Made by a program: the position numbers and the translations under genes. A stretch of 64,000 nucleotides of DNA, taken from NCBI RefSeq assembly GCF_002933465.1, contig NZ_PSZE01000019.1, positions 58,898 to 122,897 of the forward strand, written 5' to 3'. Origin of the DNA: Nocardia nova (lineage in GTDB: Bacteria; Actinomycetota; Actinomycetes; Mycobacteriales; Mycobacteriaceae). The notes beneath the pieces were generated by a model. It searched no databases and was not told where the DNA came from. It was given only the letters and a program-made list of their open reading frames with translations. Below are positions 60,400 through 64,000 of this stretch, piece by piece (position 1 is the first letter of the stretch; every line of letters begins with the position of its first letter).

Positions 60400-62169
60400 A
60401 TGACCGAACGTCGCACCGACCAGCCCGCCGACGACGACGGCCAGGCGCCGCCCGGGTTCCGGTCACGGCTACGCACCGGCTCCGACGTCGTCGATCCGGC
60501 GAGCTGGGCCGGCTCGATCCCGCAAGCCAGCGGGATCGCTCCGCGGCTGCGGGTCGGCCAGAGCAGGTGGTTCAACCTGTTGTGGTTGCTGCCGATCGGA
60601 TTCGTGGTCTTGATCGTCGCGGTCGCCGTGGCCAAGGGCCTGCGGGATATGACCTCGGTGCAGCAGTTCATCGCCGACAACCCCGGGACCGTCATTTCGC
60701 CGAGCACTGTCCATCCAGGGCTGCCGGTCTGGGTAGGCGTGCAGCACTTCTTCAACCTGTTCCTGCTGATCTTCGTCATCCGTTCCGGGCTGCAGATCCT
60801 CAGCGATCATCCGCGGCTGTACTGGACCCGGCACAGCACCCCGGGGCGGGACTGGTTCCGCATCCAGCGCCCGGTTCCGGTCGACCCGCTGTGGACGGCG
60901 AAGAAGGATTCCATCAGCCTGCCAGGCCAGGTCGGGTTACCAGGCATCCGGCACTCGATCGGGCTGGCCCGCTGGTGGCATCTGGGCGTGAACACCCTGT
61001 GGCTGCTCAACGGTGTGGTCTTCTACGTGCTGCTGTTCACGACCGGGCAGTGGCGGCATGTGGTGCCCACCAGCTGGTCGGTGTTCCCGAACGCGGTGTC
61101 GGTGCTGATCCAGTACCTGTCGTTGCAGTGGCCGGTGGAGAACGGCTGGGTGGCCTACAACAGCCTGCAGTTGATCGCCTACTTCATCACGATCTTCATC
61201 GCGGCGCCGCTGGCGTTGCTGACGGGGCTGGGCATGTCCCCGGCGCTGTCGACCCGGTTCAAGCCAGTCAGCAAATTGTTCAGTATTCAGCTGGCTCGCT
61301 CGATGCATTTCCTGGTGCTGGTGTGGTTCCTGTTGTTCATCACCGTTCACGTCGCGTTGGTGTTCATGACGGGTCTGCTGCGCAATCTCAACCACATCTA
61401 CGCCGGGCGCGACGCGACGGATTGGGCGGGTTTCGCGGTGTTCGCCGCGTCGATGGTGGTGGTCGTCGTGGGCTGGGTGGCGGCGACCCCGTTCACGCTG
61501 CGTCACCCCCGGGTGGTGCAGCGGGTCGGGTTCGCGCTGATCGGGCCGGCGCAGCGGCTGTTCGAACACCTGGACGCGACGCCCGGGGAGTACACGGAAA
61601 AAGACATCTCGCCGTACTTCTGGCACAACGGGCTGTATCCCGATTCGGCGGAGTACACCGCCTTGCTCGACGGCGGCTTCGCCGACTACCGGCTGCGGAT
61701 CACCGGCCTGGTCGAGAAACCTGCCGAGTTGAGCCTGGCCCAGCTGCGGGCGCTGCCGCACCATGAGCAGATCACCCAGCACTTCTGCATCCAGGGCTGG
61801 TCGGGGATCGCCAAGTGGGGCGGGGTGTCGATGCACACCATCCTTGACCTGGTCGAACCGCGGCCGGAAGCGAAGTGGGTGGTGTTCTACTCGCTCGCCG
61901 AGGGCCCTGACAAGGGCCTCTACTACGACGCGCACCCCATCGAGCAGATGAGCTACCACCTCACGATGCTCGCCTACGACATGAACGGTGAGCCGCTGAC
62001 GTTCGGCCACGGCGCCCCGCTGCGGCTGCGCAACGAGTCCCAGCTCGGCTTCAAACAGGTCAAGTGGATCCAGGGCATCGAGTTCGTGGCGCACTTCTCC
62101 GATATCGGCGGCGGCTACGGCGGCTACAACGAGGACCACGAGTTCTTCGGCTACCGGCAAACGATCTAG
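60400..62169 (+). CDS. Cytochrome b561-type/molybdopterin oxidoreductase fusion
   Basis: A 589-residue membrane protein. Residues 45-375 carry about six membrane helices with His residues in several (QHFFNLFLLIFVIRSGLQ, RWWHLGVNTLWLLNG, RSMHFLVLVWFLLFITVHV), like formate-dehydrogenase-type cytochrome b. Residues 400-589 form a sulfite-oxidase-like molybdopterin domain with the probable Mo-ligand Cys in HFCIQGWSGIAKWGG (about 461) and a GHGAPLRLRNESQLGFKQVKWI segment. It probably oxidises or reduces a small substrate and exchanges electrons with the quinone pool. ATG 60400 has AGGA at 60390. Substrate unknown; Moco from the genes at 2.7-6.9 kb would be needed. Confidence 0.87.
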   Translation: MTERRTDQPADDDGQAPPGFRSRLRTGSDVVDPASWAGSIPQASGIAPRLRVGQSRWFNLLWLLPIGFVVLIVAVAVAKGLRDMTSVQQFIADNPGTVISPSTVHPGLPVWVGVQHFFNLFLLIFVIRSGLQILSDHPRLYWTRHSTPGRDWFRIQRPVPVDPLWTAKKDSISLPGQVGLPGIRHSIGLARWWHLGVNTLWLLNGVVFYVLLFTTGQWRHVVPTSWSVFPNAVSVLIQYLSLQWPVENGWVAYNSLQLIAYFITIFIAAPLALLTGLGMSPALSTRFKPVSKLFSIQLARSMHFLVLVWFLLFITVHVALVFMTGLLRNLNHIYAGRDATDWAGFAVFAASMVVVVVGWVAATPFTLRHPRVVQRVGFALIGPAQRLFEHLDATPGEYTEKDISPYFWHNGLYPDSAEYTALLDGGFADYRLRITGLVEKPAELSLAQLRALPHHEQITQHFCIQGWSGIAKWGGVSMHTILDLVEPRPEAKWVVFYSLAEGPDKGLYYDAHPIEQMSYHLTMLAYDMNGEPLTFGHGAPLRLRNESQLGFKQVKWIQGIEFVAHFSDIGGGYGGYNEDHEFFGYRQTI

Positions 62170-62195
62170 ACACACAAACAAGGACGGGGCGAGAT

Positions 62196-63449
62196 ATGAG
62201 CACCGAACAGCAAACATTCGTCATCGTGGGCGGCGGCTTGGCCGGCGCCACAGCGGCCGAATCGCTACGCACGCAAGGCTTTCCCGGTCGGATCGTCCTG
62301 CTCTGCGAGGAGAGTGAGCGCCCCTACAATCGGCCTCCGCTGTCGAAGGACTATCTGCAGGGCAAGTCGGAGAAGGACAAGATCTACGTCCACCCGCAAA
62401 CCTGGTACGCCGAGCACGACGTTGCGCTGCGGCTGAGTACCGGGGCAACCGGGCTCGATCTCGCCGCTCACCGGGTCAGCGTCGCCGGTGGTGAGCGGAT
62501 CGGCTATGACAAGCTGCTGCTGTGCACCGGGTCGGTCGCTCGGCGGTTGAGCGTGCCCGGCGCCGAGCTCGACGGCGTGTTCTGCCTGCGGCGGCTCGAG
62601 CAGTGTGAGGCCATCAAGGCGGCGTTTGCCGCCGCGGATCGGGTGGCGATCATCGGGGGCGGGTGGATCGGGCTGGAAACCGCCGCGGCGGCGCGCGCGG
62701 CGGGCTGCGAGGTCACCGTGATCGAGAGGGGCGAGCTGCCGCTGCTGCGCGTGCTGGGCCGCGAGATGGCCGAGATCTACGCCGATCTGCACCGGGCGCA
62801 CGGCGTCGCCCTGCGCTCGGGTGTCACGGTCGCCGAGATCACCGGCGATGGTGGTCGAGCCAACGGCGTCCGCCTGGCGGACGGCAGCGTCATCGAGGCC
62901 GACGCGGTCGTGGTCGGGGTGGGCATCAGTCCCGACACCGAACTGGCCGAGGCGGCCGGCCTGCATGTCGACAACGGCATCGTCGTCGACGAACGCCTAG
63001 CCACCAGCGACCCCGACGTGGTCGCGGCCGGGGACGTCGCCAACGCCTACTATCCGCACCTGGGGACGCATCTGCGCCTGGAGCACTGGTCCGCGGCGCT
63101 CAACCAGCCGGCGGTGGCCGCGGCCACCATGCTGGGCCGTGACGCGGTCTATGACCATGTGCCGTACTTCTACTCCGACCAGTACGAGATGGGCATGGAG
63201 TACTCCGGCTACGTCGCCAATGGCGACTACGACGAGGTCGTTTTCCGCGGCGATGTGAAAAAGGGTGAGTACGTTGCGTTTTGGCTGCGTCACGGGCGGG
63301 TGTTGGCTGGCATGAATGTCAATGTCTGGGACGTCACCGACACGATCGCGGCCCTGGTCCGTACCGGCGGCCCCGTGGACCGAGACACACTGGCCGACCC
63401 CGCCGTACCCCTGGCCGAGGTCACCACAGTACCGGTGGCGCGGTCATGA
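62196..63449 (+). CDS. FAD-dependent ferredoxin/rubredoxin-type reductase
   Basis: A 417-residue NAD(P)H-dependent reductase of the ThcD/RubB/putidaredoxin-reductase class. FAD loop VGGGLAGATAAE near residues 11-22, ERPYNRPPLSKDYL near 44-58, NAD loop IIGGGWIGLETAA near 151-163, AAGDVANAYYPHLG near 275, and a C-terminal domain with YFYSDQYEMGMEYSGY. It would pass electrons to a ferredoxin or rubredoxin; none is adjacent. It lies 26 bp after the molybdopterin enzyme and overlaps the transketolase gene by 4 bp, so all four genes are one operon. Confidence 0.9.
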   Translation: MSTEQQTFVIVGGGLAGATAAESLRTQGFPGRIVLLCEESERPYNRPPLSKDYLQGKSEKDKIYVHPQTWYAEHDVALRLSTGATGLDLAAHRVSVAGGERIGYDKLLLCTGSVARRLSVPGAELDGVFCLRRLEQCEAIKAAFAAADRVAIIGGGWIGLETAAAARAAGCEVTVIERGELPLLRVLGREMAEIYADLHRAHGVALRSGVTVAEITGDGGRANGVRLADGSVIEADAVVVGVGISPDTELAEAAGLHVDNGIVVDERLATSDPDVVAAGDVANAYYPHLGTHLRLEHWSAALNQPAVAAATMLGRDAVYDHVPYFYSDQYEMGMEYSGYVANGDYDEVVFRGDVKKGEYVAFWLRHGRVLAGMNVNVWDVTDTIAALVRTGGPVDRDTLADPAVPLAEVTTVPVARS

Positions 63450-64000
63450 CCACGGCGATGACGGCCGCACAAATCGAGCTCGCCGGGCGCCTGGCCGCGC
63501 AGTTGCGGGTGGACTCGATCCGCTGCAGCACCCGCGCCGGTTCCGGGCACCCCACCTCGTCGCTGTCGGCTGCGGACCTGATGGCCGTGCTGATGGTCGG
63601 GCACCTGCATTACGACTGGCACCGCCCCGACCTGCCAGCCAACGATCACCTGATCTTCTCCAAGGGCCACGCGTCCCCGCTGTTGTACTCGATGTTCCGT
63701 GCCGCCGACGTGGTGGACGAGAACGAGTTGATCAAAACCTACCGGCAGCTCGGGTCCCGGCTGCAGGGCCACCCCACCCCGATACTGCCCTGGGTGGACG
63801 TCGTGACCGGCTCGCTCGGTCAGGGCTTGCCCGACGCGGTCGGGGTGTGTCTGGCAGGCAAGCGCCTGGACATGTTGCCCTATCACGTGTGGGTGCTGTG
63901 CGGGGACAGCGAAACCGCGGAAGGCTCCATGTGGGAGGCCCTGGACAAGGCCGGCTACTACCGGCTCGGCAACCTCACCGCCATCATCGACATCAACCGG
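63446..64000 (+). CDS. tkt: Transketolase, 5' part, runs off the window
   Basis: 185 residues of a thiamine-diphosphate enzyme are visible. RAGSGHPTSSLSAADLMAVLM near residue 31 and the ThDP/Mg motif GDSETAEGSMWEALDKA near 153 with the closing NLTAIIDINR are transketolase family marks. The ATG overlaps the preceding stop (ATGA). Whether the gene is a full-length enzyme or a split N-terminal subunit cannot be told from this window. With zwf it suggests an accessory pentose phosphate cluster. Confidence 0.9.
   Translation, partial: MTTAMTAAQIELAGRLAAQLRVDSIRCSTRAGSGHPTSSLSAADLMAVLMVGHLHYDWHRPDLPANDHLIFSKGHASPLLYSMFRAADVVDENELIKTYRQLGSRLQGHPTPILPWVDVVTGSLGQGLPDAVGVCLAGKRLDMLPYHVWVLCGDSETAEGSMWEALDKAGYYRLGNLTAIIDINR

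Overview
The window is high-GC actinobacterial chromosome, most likely Nocardia or a close mycolic-acid-forming relative. Pointers to this are CYP51 P450, an orphan Mce protein, a ChoD-type cholesterol oxidase, an Ami1-type peptidoglycan amidase, a remnant of a phosphatidylinositol-mannoside acyltransferase, a remnant latex-clearing (rubber) oxygenase, SigB/SigF-type stress genes and an actinobacterial M-box riboswitch. GTG starts and 4-8 bp ATGA/GTGA gene overlaps are common. I saw no rRNA, tRNA, CRISPR array, prophage or intact insertion sequence.

Layout. 0-7 kb: zinc-independent ribosomal protein L36 under a probable Zur box, an FMN reductase/TetR pair, nadE, then a divergent molybdenum-cofactor locus (moaD-moaA to the left; moeA, a moaC-mogA fusion and moaE to the right). 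7-20 kb: MarR regulator with a gutted luciferase-like gene, a G3E metal chaperone, a cell-wall amidase, galT-galK, a hotdog thioesterase, a decapitated oxidoreductase/TetR pair, small stress membrane proteins and an orphan Mce gene. 20-28 kb: an oxidative operon (metal-dependent hydrolase, ferredoxin-reductase-like protein, Baeyer-Villiger-type monooxygenase, SDR) facing a TetR gene across a three-half-site operator, then cyp51. 28-38 kb: SigF-like sigma factor, Rho-N-like protein, CsbD, an AraC regulator with cholesterol oxidase, GH15 glucanase/trehalase-like enzyme, catalase. 37-40.5 kb: a magnesium locus with an M-box riboswitch, short leader ORFs and an Nramp-related transporter on one side, and mgtC with its own leader ORF on the other. 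40.5-54 kb: a degraded accessory stretch with a beta-lactamase-fold hydrolase, AmiC-like protein, scrambled P-type ATPase, ApbE, Lcp/LcpR and acyltransferase remnants, and an island of four intact DUF5994 genes plus one broken copy. 54-64 kb: carbohydrate metabolism (GH65 phosphorylase/hydrolase plus beta-phosphoglucomutase-like HAD, glucose-6-phosphate dehydrogenase, a cytochrome-b/molybdopterin oxidoreductase fusion, an NAD(P)H:ferredoxin-type reductase and the start of a transketolase).

How the parts fit together: the Moco locus would supply the cofactor for the molybdopterin enzyme at 60.4 kb. The magnesium locus is a self-contained Mg-limitation module: the riboswitch and the altered metal-site motifs of the transporter both point to Mg2+ rather than Mn/Fe. 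A notable property of the window is the number of genes that lost 5' ends or internal pieces cleanly, including two divergent TetR/enzyme pairs in which the shared promoter and both N-termini are missing.

All functional statements come from reading the translated sequence and from known family motifs. No database search was run.
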